Positions 35,796 through 45,465 of a stretch of DNA of 64,000 bases are shown piece by piece (positions within the stretch are counted from its first letter, which is position 1; the number at the start of each line of letters is the position of its first letter). The notes under the pieces were generated by a model that saw only the letters and a list, made by a program, of their open reading frames with translations, was not told where the DNA came from and did no database searches. A program made the translations under genes and the position numbers. This DNA is from Ruegeria atlantica (GTDB taxonomy: Bacteria > Pseudomonadota > Alphaproteobacteria > Rhodobacterales > Rhodobacteraceae), in contig NZ_WQCG01000001.1 of assembly GCF_013032505.1 (NCBI RefSeq), positions 806,001-870,000 of the forward strand, in the 5' to 3' direction.

Positions 35796-36344
35796 ATGAC
35801 CAACTGTGTTGCAGCGCAGTTCGGTCAGGTTTCTCCGGCCGGGCTTATTCCGATCCATCAAAAAGAACGCGGGAACTTTCTGTTTTCGCGCGCTTTACCT
35901 GAAACATTCACCGGATTTCTTGCCGCAGGGCTCGTCACTTTCATCCTGTTGCCTCTTATCTCGGCCGTCGCACGCTCTGTCTCGGGTGATCTGGCTTTTC
36001 CAATGGACTTAGTTTTCGCTCTCGGCATTTTTGCGGCCATAGCTGCCTTCGTGCTCAGAGGACAGACGCCACGAGCCTTACTCGGTCACGGTTTGATCTG
36101 CCTTGGAACAGCCCTCATCGTTACGCCTGTGGGCCTGTCTGTTCTGTTCGCGTTGTATCTGCATGACTGGTCGACAATCGTTACAGGTACGGCTGTTCAG
36201 CAGCCCGGAAACATCGCCGCATCCCGGTTTGATGGTGTCTTCTTTGCCAATGCCCTCGTCTTGGGATCGGCATTGGGATGTGTCCCTGCTAATTGGGCGC
36301 ACGCTCATACACAAGCGCTCAAAACCACTACTCCCACCATATGA
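35796..36344 (+). CDS. hypothetical membrane protein
   Basis: A 182-residue protein with four hydrophobic segments (around residues 40-60, 70-88, 95-120 and 150-165). I do not recognise its family. It precedes the frameshifted receiver/membrane-protein gene by 87 bases and may form an operon with it. The ATG start is the first in frame, but its ribosome binding site is weak. Confidence 0.55.
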   Translation: MTNCVAAQFGQVSPAGLIPIHQKERGNFLFSRALPETFTGFLAAGLVTFILLPLISAVARSVSGDLAFPMDLVFALGIFAAIAAFVLRGQTPRALLGHGLICLGTALIVTPVGLSVLFALYLHDWSTIVTGTAVQQPGNIAASRFDGVFFANALVLGSALGCVPANWAHAHTQALKTTTPTI

Positions 36345-36431
36345 ATTCCAATCAGCGGCCCAACCGCTTTGCGATCGGTCACCATGAAACCGCACACCCC
36401 CCCTCACAGCGACAATCAGGAGTTCGGAACA

Positions 36432-37696
36432 ATGGATTCAGTTCATATGATTTTGGTCGCGCCGGACGAAGCTCGCGCGACTGTCCAAGAACTGGCGACC
36501 CACCCAGAAGGTATTGAGATTGCTGGCGTGCCTATAATTTGAGAACAGCAAAGCAAATCCTTGATCGCACGCAACCGGAATTGCTTCTGGTCGACGTGAT
36601 GCTTCAGGGCCTGCGCAGCGTGGACGTTATTTCATACGCGTCAACAACTCTCCCGGACCTCAAGATACTAGCGCTTAGCCCAGGTGATCCGCCCCACGAC
36701 CGGGTAATCCTCGCGATTCAAGCCGGCGCTTTGGGGTATGTGGGCAGAGATGCAGAACCCGCGGAAGTACAAGAGGCGATTTCCGAAGTTCTTCATGGGA
36801 AGTCTTACCTTCCGGTCGACACCACTATCGATGTTCTCAAAGCTACCGCGCCGGAACTCGCTGCTTCAGCCAAGGAGAGACTGAACTTTATGTTTCAGGC
36901 ACTGCTCGGGTTAATTCCAGCAGCTGGCCTCATTGCTGCGGTCACCGGTTTTCTGTGGCGAGAATACTGGGGGCAGATTGGCGTTCGCGTGGTGGATATC
37001 GGTGTGGATGCGAGCACACGGGTGACAGAGTTTGTTCTGACCTTTCTTGTCCTTCTGGGAATTCTGGGGCCGCTTCACTTTGTAGAAAACTGGCGCGGGG
37101 CGTTGAAATCTTGGGCAAACGGTCGCCCCAGACTTCGGATGCTAGGCAAAAAAATTAAACCCGTAAGAATTGGGAAAACTACGCTTGGAGACATCATTGC
37201 CAATGAGAGAGTCCAATGGGTTGCCGTTGCTGCGATCGTTCTGGCAATCACTGTTCCACTAGACTTTTCTGGCGGCAGAATTCTTACAATCATCTTGGGC
37301 GCAGTCGTCGCGTTGGTAATGCTCGCAAACCTGTTTTCATTGGACGACTATCTTCCCGAATTGTTGCGCCCATCTAAGCAACACATCGGGAAGGCGTTGG
37401 TTATCGATGGAATGCTGTTCTTGGTCCTATTGCTCGTGTTGAGCGCTGAAGTCTTTCTGTTGGGACCGGACCTTCGCCAGGACGGGCTGCACGGATTTCT
37501 TGCTCCAAAAGTCCTCGACCTTTCCGCACGGCCTGTAATGGTGACTGACATAAACGAAAATTTCGGACCGCTGGAAGCGCTTTATCTAGGTGGCAACGCA
37601 GACCTGTATGTACTGTTTGATCCCTGTGACAAAGTTGTGCGAATGATCCCCGTCGGTTCATCCAGGGTCGAGCACATCCCCCAGGTTCAATGCTAG
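36432..37696 (+). pseudogene. receiver-domain membrane protein gene interrupted by a one-base frameshift
   Basis: ATG 36432 has AGGAG at good spacing and opens a frame reading MDSVHMILVAPDEARATV, which looks like the first strand and helix of a response-regulator receiver. It stops at a TGA at 36537. A shift of one base there, in a T-run (AATTTGAG), restores LRTAKQILDRTQPELLLVDV, the next helix and the phospho-acceptor strand. The rest of the receiver (GALGYVGRDAEPAEV) and a C-terminal half with five or so membrane helices follow to 37696. The usual receiver lysine is replaced by arginine (GYVGRD). Either the gene is decayed or one T was lost in sequencing. The family is not known to me. Confidence 0.6.
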
Positions 37697-37803
37697 CCCA
37701 ACGCAAATTATGGCATTATGCGCAAGTAAACCGTCTTTGGGTCAGCCCAGCTATCGGCTAACTAACCGACAAGGCCATAAGCGAATTGATCATACAAAGC
37801 GTG

Positions 37804-37833
37804 AAAGCCCCCCACGGGATTGTGGGGGCTTTT
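37804..37833 (+). terminator. intrinsic terminator
   Basis: AAAGCCCCCCAC and GTGGGGGCTTTT form a strong GC stem with a short loop and a T-run on the plus strand. It lies 108 bases after the receiver/membrane gene, so it could end that transcript or a small RNA. The rest of the gap 37697-38003 contains no gene that I can see. Confidence 0.8.
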
Positions 37834-38003
37834 ATCTGACCGGTTTGCAGCCACCTCAGAACCCAGCACTGCCTTTGGGACCCGAGCGGAATTCAAATGA
37901 CTTTATCGGCATCATCCATACGCATTGAAGCTATTTTTGACAAACCAGACCCTTCCAACATTTAAAACAAGCGCCACTTAACAATGGCCTGTATTGCCTT
38001 TGG

Positions 38004-39011
38004 CTATTCTTTGTCTTTCGTGGTTTGCCTCAAAACCAAGCGCGTGGAAGTGCGCGCTTGCTGTGCCGGCGAAACTCCATCCTGCAGCCATAGCAAAACA
38101 GTGTCCGCCACTTGTTCGCCAAACTCAGAGACGCCGCAGTGTACCGTCGACAGTGCTGGCCAGCATTCCGAGGCTTCCTTGATATCGTCGAAACCGACGA
38201 TTTGAAACTCCGTGCCAATCTTCACCTGAGTTTCATGGCAGGCATTAATCATCCCAAAAGCAACAAGGTCATTAAAGCAAACTGCGGCGTCGCACTCCGG
38301 ATGCTCCGTAAAAAGGCTGATCGTTGCTTCATGCCCAAATGACCGACTGGATTTCCCTGTCTTCACAATAGGCTGCAAGCCGTTGCGCTTCATTGCACCA
38401 ATGTAGCCAGACAGTCTTTCCTGTGTGACTTCAGCGCCATCCAGGCCTCCGATGAAGGCGATGTTCCGCGCGCCTGTGTCGATCAGGTACTGCGTTGCCG
38501 CGCGCCCACCCTCGGCATAGTCGGGGGCGATAAAGGGAAATCTCGCCGTTTCGCTTTCAACTTGCCGCAAGACCTGCATCAAAGGGATGCCAGCTCGCTC
38601 GACCGCGGACAAGGTGCTCGAGACATCGCCATAAGCAGGCGACAGGATCAAGGCGGAAACCCCATGTTCCAGCATCGCGCCCACCACCTGATCCTGAAGC
38701 TCGGTGTCTTCGTTTGTATTGGCCACAACGACCGCATAGCCTCGGGACCCCAGTGCCATCTGCAAGGACGTCGCAAACTCAGTGAAAAATGGGTTGTTCA
38801 GGTCGTTGATTACCAAACCAATAAGCGCCGTTCCTGTGGATCGCAGATTTGCCGCCGACCGATTGTAGACATACCCAATCTCTTTCATCGCAGCATGAAC
38901 CAGCTTGCGCGTCTCCTGCTTCACCTGCGGGCTGCCTTGCAGAACGAGGCTGACCGTTGACTTTGAAACACCCGCCGAGTTGGCGACATCTATGATCGTA
39001 GGTCTGCGCAT
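38004..39011 (-). CDS. LacI-family transcriptional regulator (end of the 15-kb operon)
   Basis: A 335-residue LacI protein with helix-turn-helix and hinge TIIDVANSAGVSKSTVSLVL (residues 5-24) and a sugar-sensing domain. It starts five bases after the stop of the DUF993 gene and is the last member of the minus-strand run that begins at 53513. Its likely operators are the twin GGAACGTTCC palindromes at 53527-53563, giving autoregulation of the whole run; this is inference. Confidence 0.88.
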   Translation of the reverse strand: MRRPTIIDVANSAGVSKSTVSLVLQGSPQVKQETRKLVHAAMKEIGYVYNRSAANLRSTGTALIGLVINDLNNPFFTEFATSLQMALGSRGYAVVVANTNEDTELQDQVVGAMLEHGVSALILSPAYGDVSSTLSAVERAGIPLMQVLRQVESETARFPFIAPDYAEGGRAATQYLIDTGARNIAFIGGLDGAEVTQERLSGYIGAMKRNGLQPIVKTGKSSRSFGHEATISLFTEHPECDAAVCFNDLVAFGMINACHETQVKIGTEFQIVGFDDIKEASECWPALSTVHCGVSEFGEQVADTVLLWLQDGVSPAQQARTSTRLVLRQTTKDKE

Positions 39012-39016
39012 TCAGG

Positions 39017-40186
39017 TTATTGTTCAACTCCATGCAGGCTGAGAAGCGTGGTCATCCGTGCTTTAGCCAGTTCCGGGTCCGAGAGCAAACCGGCCTGATC
39101 CGCAAGTTTGAAGACCTGCGCGTAGTGGCAGATATCGCGGCTGGATTGGAACCCGCCCGGCATGATAAAATGGGACTGCGACCCGTTCAGCCACGCCAGA
39201 TAGGCGATCCCGGCCTTGTAGAACCGGGTCGGAGCCTTGAATATCTCTCGGCTGAGGGGAACGGTCGGTGCGAACAACACGTTGTAGCGATCCATGTCTC
39301 CCATCGCCAGCGCTTCCAGGGCCTGACTGGCGGCGGGGGCAATAGCGGCGAAAATACCCAGCAACGCATGCGAGAAATGCGTGCCATCCCCGGCAATTAG
39401 GGCCGCATAGTTAAAGTCGTCGCCCGTGTATAGGCGCACGCCTTCAGGCAGGCGCGCGCGGAAGGATTCTTCGTGCGCTTGATCCAACAGAGAAATTTTG
39501 ATCCCGTCCACTTTGGCCGGATTCTCATTGATCAAAGACAGGACAAAATCGCTGGCGGTATCGACATCCGCACTGCCCCAATAACCGGTCAAAGCGGGGT
39601 CAAACATGTCGCCCAGCCAATGCAGGATAACCGGCTCCGCCGCGCCATCGATCAACGCGCGATATACATCGTGATAGGTGTCCGGGCCCGCGTTGATAGC
39701 CGGGAACGCGCGCGAGGCCATCAGGATCAATTGGCCGCCTGCCGCCTCAATCGCTTCGGCTTGATATTCGTAAGCCGACAGAATTTCACCAGCGGTATTC
39801 AATGCGCTCAGCGGCAGGTGGTCTGTCCCTGCCCCACAGGCGACACGGGGTGACATTGGGTGCGCCTTTGCGGCCGTCATTGTGCGCTGGACCAGCTCCA
39901 ACGCAGTCGCCCAATCGACGCCCATCCCGCGCTGAGCAGTGTCCATCGCCTCAGCCAGACCCAAACCCTGATCCCAGAGTCCCTGTCGAAAACGCAGCGT
40001 TGCATCCCAATCCACAGCCGGACGCCCATCCCAGGGATCGCGTTCCGCCAGCGGGTCCGAAACCACATGCGCCGCTGCAAACGCCGTGCGCGTCAGAGGC
40101 ACTTTCGGCGCTCGCGGCACCAACGGCGTGCCGGTCAGCGCATAGGGTTCAAGCTGCCCTTCAGGATTTGGCAAAATCAGTTTCAT
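39017..40186 (-). CDS. DUF993 / dihydrodipicolinate-synthase-like TIM-barrel protein
   Basis: A 389-residue protein that I place in the DUF993 family of the DapA-like aldolase superfamily. A barrel-like pattern begins at about residue 100 (VACGAGTDHL), with VDGIKISLLD providing a lysine on a strand where DapA-type enzymes form a Schiff base. The function is not established. It starts at ATG 40186 with GGAGG upstream and lies four bases after the Dabb gene. A retro-aldol cleavage step in the pathway of this operon is plausible. Confidence 0.7.
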   Translation of the reverse strand: MKLILPNPEGQLEPYALTGTPLVPRAPKVPLTRTAFAAAHVVSDPLAERDPWDGRPAVDWDATLRFRQGLWDQGLGLAEAMDTAQRGMGVDWATALELVQRTMTAAKAHPMSPRVACGAGTDHLPLSALNTAGEILSAYEYQAEAIEAAGGQLILMASRAFPAINAGPDTYHDVYRALIDGAAEPVILHWLGDMFDPALTGYWGSADVDTASDFVLSLINENPAKVDGIKISLLDQAHEESFRARLPEGVRLYTGDDFNYAALIAGDGTHFSHALLGIFAAIAPAASQALEALAMGDMDRYNVLFAPTVPLSREIFKAPTRFYKAGIAYLAWLNGSQSHFIMPGGFQSSRDICHYAQVFKLADQAGLLSDPELAKARMTTLLSLHGVEQ

Positions 40187-40190
40187 TTTC

Positions 40191-40499
40191 TCAAACCTCC
40201 AAATCCAAAACCAGAATACCGTCGATACCGCCCACAGCATTCTCGACCAATTGCGCGCCCAGCGCCCTGTGCGTTTCGTTATTCTGATAGGTCTCCAGCG
40301 CCTCCCAATCGTCGAAATCGATCACGAACCCATGCATGTATCCGCGTTCGATCCGCTCGGGGCTTTCACTGCGGCCACCGGTGAACCCACTGGCCCCTGG
40401 CAGGGCATGAGACACATCTGCAAGGCCTTTATAGATGGCCCCGATTTTCTCTTCGGTCACTTCGGGGCGGAACTTGGTCAATACGATATGGCGGATCAT
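40191..40499 (-). CDS. Dabb (stress-responsive A/B barrel) domain protein
   Basis: A 102-residue protein with the Dabb opening MIRHIVLTKFRPEV and the usual HGFVIDFDDWEALETYQ helix. Members are dimeric ferredoxin-like barrels, some of which are small enzymes (cyclases, decarboxylases) in catabolic clusters. It is separated from the GMC gene by two bases. Role unknown. Confidence 0.8.
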   Translation of the reverse strand: MIRHIVLTKFRPEVTEEKIGAIYKGLADVSHALPGASGFTGGRSESPERIERGYMHGFVIDFDDWEALETYQNNETHRALGAQLVENAVGGIDGILVLDLEV

Positions 40500-40501
40500 G
40501 T

Positions 40502-42088
40502 TCAGAAGCCTTGATCTTGTTTGATCATGTCGGCAGCCTTTTCGCCGATCATGATTGTAGGAGCATTGGTGTTCGAGGAGTTAACCGTCGGCATGATCGA
40601 CGCGTCAGCAACGCGCAGTCCGTCGATGCCATTGAACCGCAAGCGAGGGTCCAGCACAGCTTCCGTGTCGCTGCCCATCCGGCAGGTGCCCGCGCAGTGG
40701 TGCGATGTTTTGGAATGGACGCAAATAAAGTCGAAATACTCCTGCTCGGTCCGCACGTTCGGCCCCGGCAACCGTTCGGCGAGGATGTACGGTTTCAGCG
40801 CATCTTGTGAGAGGATGTTCTGCACCAGTTTCAATCCGCGAATGGACATCTCGCGATCATAAGGGTCCGCCAGATAGTTGGGATCGATCAGCGGCATGAC
40901 CGCAGGGTCTGAGTTTTGTAACCGGACGGTCCCACGTGACCTTGGGCGGAGGAAACAGGCGTTCAGGGTGACACCACCGTTGGGCATCGCCTCGACCCCT
41001 GCCTCGATGCCGGTTCCTAGCCCCAGATGCATCTGAATGTCGGGCGAACGCGCCTCCGGGTCGGCGTACCAAAACCCACCTGTTTCAAACAGGCTGGACG
41101 CAACCGGCCCTTTGCGGGTGAATGCGTATTGCAGCGCGGCGAGGGCCGAGAGGTGCAGCTTGGCGAAACGGTCATAGGTGTGCGGCCCGGTCACTTCGCA
41201 GATCGAGTACAGATCCAGATGGTCTTGCAGGTTCGCGCCGACCTGCGGCTGGTGATAGACCGCATCGATTCCAAGCCCACCCAAATGATCCGCCGGACCG
41301 ATGCCCGACAGTTGTAACAGGCGCGGTGAGCCGATGGCTCCCGAGGAGAGAATGACCTCTTTCGCGGCGGTTATCTTGACTCCATTCATCATCTCGATGC
41401 CGGTCGCCCTACCCTTGTCCACCATGATGCGGCGGACCTGTGCGCCTGTGCGGACCGTCAGGTTCGGGCGGCTGCGATTGGGCGCAACAAACGCCATCGC
41501 AGCAGATGAGCGCCGCGCGTTGCGCTGGGTCAGTTGATAATACCCCGCGCCGTCCTGTTTCGCGCCATTCACATCGCGCGTTTCGGGAATGCCCACCTGC
41601 CCGGCAGCCTTGATATAGGCATCGCAGATTGGCAAAGGCGCTGCGGGCATGGAAACCCCCATGGGCCCGCCCTTGCCGTGGAATTCGTCTTCATAAGTAT
41701 CGTTGTCCTCGGACTTTTTGAAATAGGGCAGCACATCGGCATAGCTCCACCCCTCGCAACCCATCTGCCGCCAGTCGTCGTAATCCTGCGCCGCGCCACG
41801 GGTATAGATCTGTGCGTTGATCGCCGACCCCCCGCCGATCACCTTGGCCTGCGTGTAGTTGAAGACCTTGTTCTGCATGTGCTTTTGCGGAACCGTGGAC
41901 CAGCCCCAACTGCCAATACCCTTTGTCATCTTTGCGAATCCGGCCGGCAAGTGAAAGAACGGGTGGCGGTCGCTTGAACCGGCTTCCAACAACAGCACAC
42001 TCGCCGACGGTTCTTCGGAAAGACGCGCAGCAATCACCGAGCCTGCCGAGCCGCCTCCGATGACAATGAAATCAAATCCTTCAGACAT
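40502..42088 (-). CDS. GMC-family oxidoreductase 1 (choline dehydrogenase-like)
   Basis: A 528-residue FAD enzyme. The FAD motif is VIGGGSAGSVIAARL (about residues 8-22), the second GMC signature is GAIGSPRLLQLSGIG, and the C-terminal active-site region is SKTSHHCAGTCRMG followed by NTNAPTIMIGEKAAD. The length is that of BetA/alcohol dehydrogenases of the family. With no betaine genes near, it more likely oxidises a primary or secondary alcohol of the imported compound. ATG 42088 gives the normal N-terminus. Confidence 0.9.
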   Translation of the reverse strand: MSEGFDFIVIGGGSAGSVIAARLSEEPSASVLLLEAGSSDRHPFFHLPAGFAKMTKGIGSWGWSTVPQKHMQNKVFNYTQAKVIGGGSAINAQIYTRGAAQDYDDWRQMGCEGWSYADVLPYFKKSEDNDTYEDEFHGKGGPMGVSMPAAPLPICDAYIKAAGQVGIPETRDVNGAKQDGAGYYQLTQRNARRSSAAMAFVAPNRSRPNLTVRTGAQVRRIMVDKGRATGIEMMNGVKITAAKEVILSSGAIGSPRLLQLSGIGPADHLGGLGIDAVYHQPQVGANLQDHLDLYSICEVTGPHTYDRFAKLHLSALAALQYAFTRKGPVASSLFETGGFWYADPEARSPDIQMHLGLGTGIEAGVEAMPNGGVTLNACFLRPRSRGTVRLQNSDPAVMPLIDPNYLADPYDREMSIRGLKLVQNILSQDALKPYILAERLPGPNVRTEQEYFDFICVHSKTSHHCAGTCRMGSDTEAVLDPRLRFNGIDGLRVADASIMPTVNSSNTNAPTIMIGEKAADMIKQDQGF

Positions 42089-42104
42089 CCTGATGTGCCC
42101 TGCG

Positions 42105-42863
42105 TTAAAGACGTGAGATCGACAGACCGCCATCCACAGGGATCGCGGCTCCGGTCGCAAAATGCATCTGTCCCTGCACCAGCGGGACGACAACGGACCC
42201 GATGTCCTCGGGCTCACCCCATCGGGCGGCGGGAACAAGGCCGCCTTCGATACGGTCGGTGTATTTGTCGCGTACGCCCGCAGTCATCTCAGTCGCGATG
42301 ATGCCCGGTCGCAGCTCAAAAACTCCGATCCCATGAGGGGCCATACGTACAGCGAACAATTGAGCCATCATCGCCGCGGCCGCCTTGGACACGCAGTATT
42401 CAGCCCGTTCGATCGACACCATGGTCGCACTGACCGAGGTTACAAAGGTGATTGACCGATAGGTTTCTTGCGGCTGCTTCAACATGCGCCTTGCAACCTC
42501 TTGCGCCAGAAAAAACGGGCCACGCAGGTTGATGTTCTGCACGAAATCCCAATTCTCGGGTTTCAAATCCAGCATGTCGCCACGCACCGGCGCACCCACT
42601 CCAGCGTTGTTTATCAAAGCGGTGATTGGGCCCAAATCAGCTTCGATCTGATCCAGCAGTGCCGGCACATGATCAATGTCGGACACGTCGTGCTGCACAT
42701 AAATCGCGTTTGGGCCAAGCTCGGCCAAAGCCGCCTTAACGACCGGTTTGTCGAGCGCCGAGCGAGAGGCTAGTGCGACCTTGTACCCCGCTGCGATCAG
42801 CGCGCGCGCCACGCCAAAGCCAATACCCTGCTGTCCTCCGGTCACCAATGCTGTTCCGGTCAT
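42105..42863 (-). CDS. short-chain dehydrogenase/reductase
   Basis: A 252-residue SDR with VTGGQQGIGFGVA (cofactor), INNAG, a serine in VTSVSATM and YCVSKAA as the Tyr-Lys pair. The end, ATGAAIPVDGG, is standard. It lies between two GMC oxidoreductase genes and overlaps the upstream one by ATGA. It probably oxidises or reduces a keto/hydroxy intermediate. Confidence 0.9.
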   Translation of the reverse strand: MTGTALVTGGQQGIGFGVARALIAAGYKVALASRSALDKPVVKAALAELGPNAIYVQHDVSDIDHVPALLDQIEADLGPITALINNAGVGAPVRGDMLDLKPENWDFVQNINLRGPFFLAQEVARRMLKQPQETYRSITFVTSVSATMVSIERAEYCVSKAAAAMMAQLFAVRMAPHGIGVFELRPGIIATEMTAGVRDKYTDRIEGGLVPAARWGEPEDIGSVVVPLVQGQMHFATGAAIPVDGGLSISRL

Positions 42864-44350
42864 GCGGAAAACTCCGTTTCAATGATGTGACGACCTGCCC
42901 TGAGCGCCAGTGCGGCTATCGTAAGGGCCGGGTTAACCGCAGCAGACGTCGGAAGGACCGATGCATCGACAATGAATAAGTTCTTGTGGTCATGGCTGCG
43001 GCAATACGTGTCGACAACGCTGCTGGCCGGATCGTTGCCCATCCGGGCAGTGCCGCATTGATGCGACGGGGTGCGTCGATCAAATGGTCGCGACAGTACC
43101 ACAGGAAACCCAGCCTGTTTCAGATGCGCCTTTAGCCGTGCGACCAGGGCCTCGTGCGCTTCCCAATTCGAGCGTTTCCAGTCCAGCGTGATCTGGTCAC
43201 CTTCGACCGTCACCCGGCTGTCTGGGTTCGGCAGGTCTTCAGACATGGCATAGAAATCAAAGCTGCGATTGGCGATTAGCGTTGCGATTGGCCCCGGTAG
43301 ATGGGATTGCGACGCAAGGATCGGTCCGGTGATCTTTCCCAGCATCTGGATGTTGCCCAAGGGCAAGCCACTTTGCCCGTCGCTGTTGTAGTAGTCGTTG
43401 AACATCAACGTCTTCTGATAGACCGCCTTGTTTAGACGCAATGGGTGAAGGGCCAACACCGCCGAGCAATTATGATTCATGAAGTTCCGCCCAACCTGAT
43501 CGGATCGGTTGGCAAGACCAGTGGGGCAATTGTCGTTCGCGGACTGCAGCAACAGGACCGACGACTGAACCGCGCCTGCGGCAAGCGCGATGACCGGCGC
43601 GCACAGGGTACCGTGGCCGTCAACCTCGACACTCGTAACGCGACCATTGTCACCAGCTGTTAGTTTTCGAACACGCGCACCAGTCAACAGCTCGACATTC
43701 CTATGCTCCAATGCCTTGGCGAGCGCACAGGTTTCGGCATCCATTTTTCCTTTGCATGTATTGGGAAACGCATCCCAAGTCGTTTGCCCAGCCTCCAGCC
43801 AGGTATCGATATTCACGCCCAACGGCATCGAGGACGGCGTCAGACCTGCTTGGCTTAGCCGATTTCTCAGGTCGGCAATGTCCACCTCATCTGGCACCGG
43901 TGGGTGCGGGTAGCCCTTGCTGTGCCACGGTTCGGTGGGGTCTTCTTCGGCGGTCCCACGCGCGTCATAAAGCTCTTCAGCCGTTGTGTAGTCTGGCTCC
44001 AACTCTTCGTAGGGCATCGGCCAGCCAGGAGAGAGGCCACCCATATGTTGGCGCGGCTCAAAATCCTCTTTCCGATAGCGGATCAAAGCGGCTCCGTAGA
44101 ACTTGGAATTGCCACCTACACAGTAGTAGTTTCCGGGATTGAAGGGATTTCCGGCACCGTCCAGCCATGTTTCATCGGGGCGAAAGTGCCCATTGGCAAA
44201 GATCGCCCTTGGGTCTCGATCCTGCGGTGAGGGCTGCAACCGCTCTCCTCTTTCAAGGATCAGAATGCGGCGACCGGACGGGGCCAGCGCAGCAGCCAGC
44301 GTTGCCCCCCCGATACCCGACCCAATGATAATGACGTCAGGCCGTGTCAT
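42860..44350 (-). CDS. GMC-family oxidoreductase 2 (sugar dehydrogenase-like)
   Basis: A 496-residue GMC flavoprotein only distantly similar to GMC 1. FAD motif IIGSGIGGATLAAAL; C-terminal HQCGTARMGNDPASSVVD then VNPALTIAALALRAG. This resembles the large subunits of gluconate, fructose or glucoside-3-dehydrogenases. No obvious twin-arginine signal is present, and no cytochrome or hitch-hiker subunit gene is adjacent. The start overlaps the ATPase stop by four bases. Confidence 0.85.
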   Translation of the reverse strand: MTRPDVIIIGSGIGGATLAAALAPSGRRILILERGERLQPSPQDRDPRAIFANGHFRPDETWLDGAGNPFNPGNYYCVGGNSKFYGAALIRYRKEDFEPRQHMGGLSPGWPMPYEELEPDYTTAEELYDARGTAEEDPTEPWHSKGYPHPPVPDEVDIADLRNRLSQAGLTPSSMPLGVNIDTWLEAGQTTWDAFPNTCKGKMDAETCALAKALEHRNVELLTGARVRKLTAGDNGRVTSVEVDGHGTLCAPVIALAAGAVQSSVLLLQSANDNCPTGLANRSDQVGRNFMNHNCSAVLALHPLRLNKAVYQKTLMFNDYYNSDGQSGLPLGNIQMLGKITGPILASQSHLPGPIATLIANRSFDFYAMSEDLPNPDSRVTVEGDQITLDWKRSNWEAHEALVARLKAHLKQAGFPVVLSRPFDRRTPSHQCGTARMGNDPASSVVDTYCRSHDHKNLFIVDASVLPTSAAVNPALTIAALALRAGRHIIETEFSA

Positions 44351-45459
44351 GGAAGGATCCGCATCTCGCTTTCGGGATCAAAGGCCACGGCCTTTTCCAT
44401 GTTCACTGAAAACGCGAAATCCTGACCTGGTACGACCTCGGCATCCGAGCGCATACGCGCGATCACATCTCGTCCGCCCAATTGCATCGAGACGAAGGTG
44501 TCCGATCCGGCAGGCTCCGTCACCACGATACGGTTGGTCATTTGCGCGATGTTCGAAGACTTTCGGTCCGCACCATCCATGTCAGTGATGGTCTCAGGGC
44601 GGATGCCCAACAGAATGTCGCGCCCATCCCATGCGGCCAGGTTGTCCTGACTGAATGGAAGTTGCGCCATTGATCCATCATGAACGGCGACCTCTGCATG
44701 CGGGCGGCCATTCAAAACACTAATCGTTGCCGGCACCACATTCATTGCGGGCGAGCCCATAAACGTTGCGACGAAGATATTCGCAGGCGTGTCATAGATT
44801 TCCTGCGGTGTACCCAGTTGCTGCACATATCCACCGTTCATCACTGCGATGCGGCTGGAGAGCGTCATCGCCTCTATCTGGTCGTGGGTCACGTAGACGA
44901 TGGTGGTCCCGAGGTTCTGATGCAGCTTTTTGATCTCGGTTCGCATGTCGACCCGAAGTTTGGCATCGAGGTTCGAGAGCGGTTCATCGAACAGGAAGAC
45001 ATCAGGATTTCGTACCAGTGCGCGGCCCATCGCAACCCGCTGACGCTGACCACCCGACAACTGCCCGGGCTTACGATCCAGCAATTGCTCGATCTGCAAC
45101 AGCTTGGCGACTTCCTGCATCGCTTTTTCGCGTTCAGGCTTGGGCACCCCGTGCATCTCAAGCCCGAATGTGATGTTCTGCCCCACGGTCATGTTGGGGT
45201 AAAGCGCATAGCTTTGGAAAACCATGGCGATGTTGCGGTTCGACGGGTGCACCCCGTTCATAACTTGATCTTTGATACGGATTTCGCCGCTGGTGATTTC
45301 TTCCAGCCCTGCGATCATGTTCAGCAGGGTCGACTTGCCACAGCCCGACGGCCCAACCAGCACCAGGAACTCGCCCTCTTGCACCGAGATATCGACCTTG
45401 TGCAGAACCTCGACCGCCCCGTAGGATTTGGTCGCGTTGTCTATGTCCAGAAAACCCAT
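44347..45459 (-). CDS. carbohydrate ABC transporter ATPase (MalK/UgpC-like)
   Basis: A 370-residue ATPase: Walker A GPSGCGKST (about residues 37-45), signature LSGGQRQRVAMGRAL, Walker B FLFDEPLSNLDAKLR, and a C-terminal MalK-type regulatory domain with LLGIRPETI. All catalytic residues are intact. It serves the two permeases directly upstream in the operon. Confidence 0.93.
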   Translation of the reverse strand: MGFLDIDNATKSYGAVEVLHKVDISVQEGEFLVLVGPSGCGKSTLLNMIAGLEEITSGEIRIKDQVMNGVHPSNRNIAMVFQSYALYPNMTVGQNITFGLEMHGVPKPEREKAMQEVAKLLQIEQLLDRKPGQLSGGQRQRVAMGRALVRNPDVFLFDEPLSNLDAKLRVDMRTEIKKLHQNLGTTIVYVTHDQIEAMTLSSRIAVMNGGYVQQLGTPQEIYDTPANIFVATFMGSPAMNVVPATISVLNGRPHAEVAVHDGSMAQLPFSQDNLAAWDGRDILLGIRPETITDMDGADRKSSNIAQMTNRIVVTEPAGSDTFVSMQLGGRDVIARMRSDAEVVPGQDFAFSVNMEKAVAFDPESEMRILP

Positions 45460-45465
45460 AAGGTC

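Noticed and set aside
40502..42088. Naming the GMC gene betA
   Set aside because: The protein is choline dehydrogenase-like in motif and length, but it sits in a sugar-uptake operon with no betB, betI or choline transporter gene.
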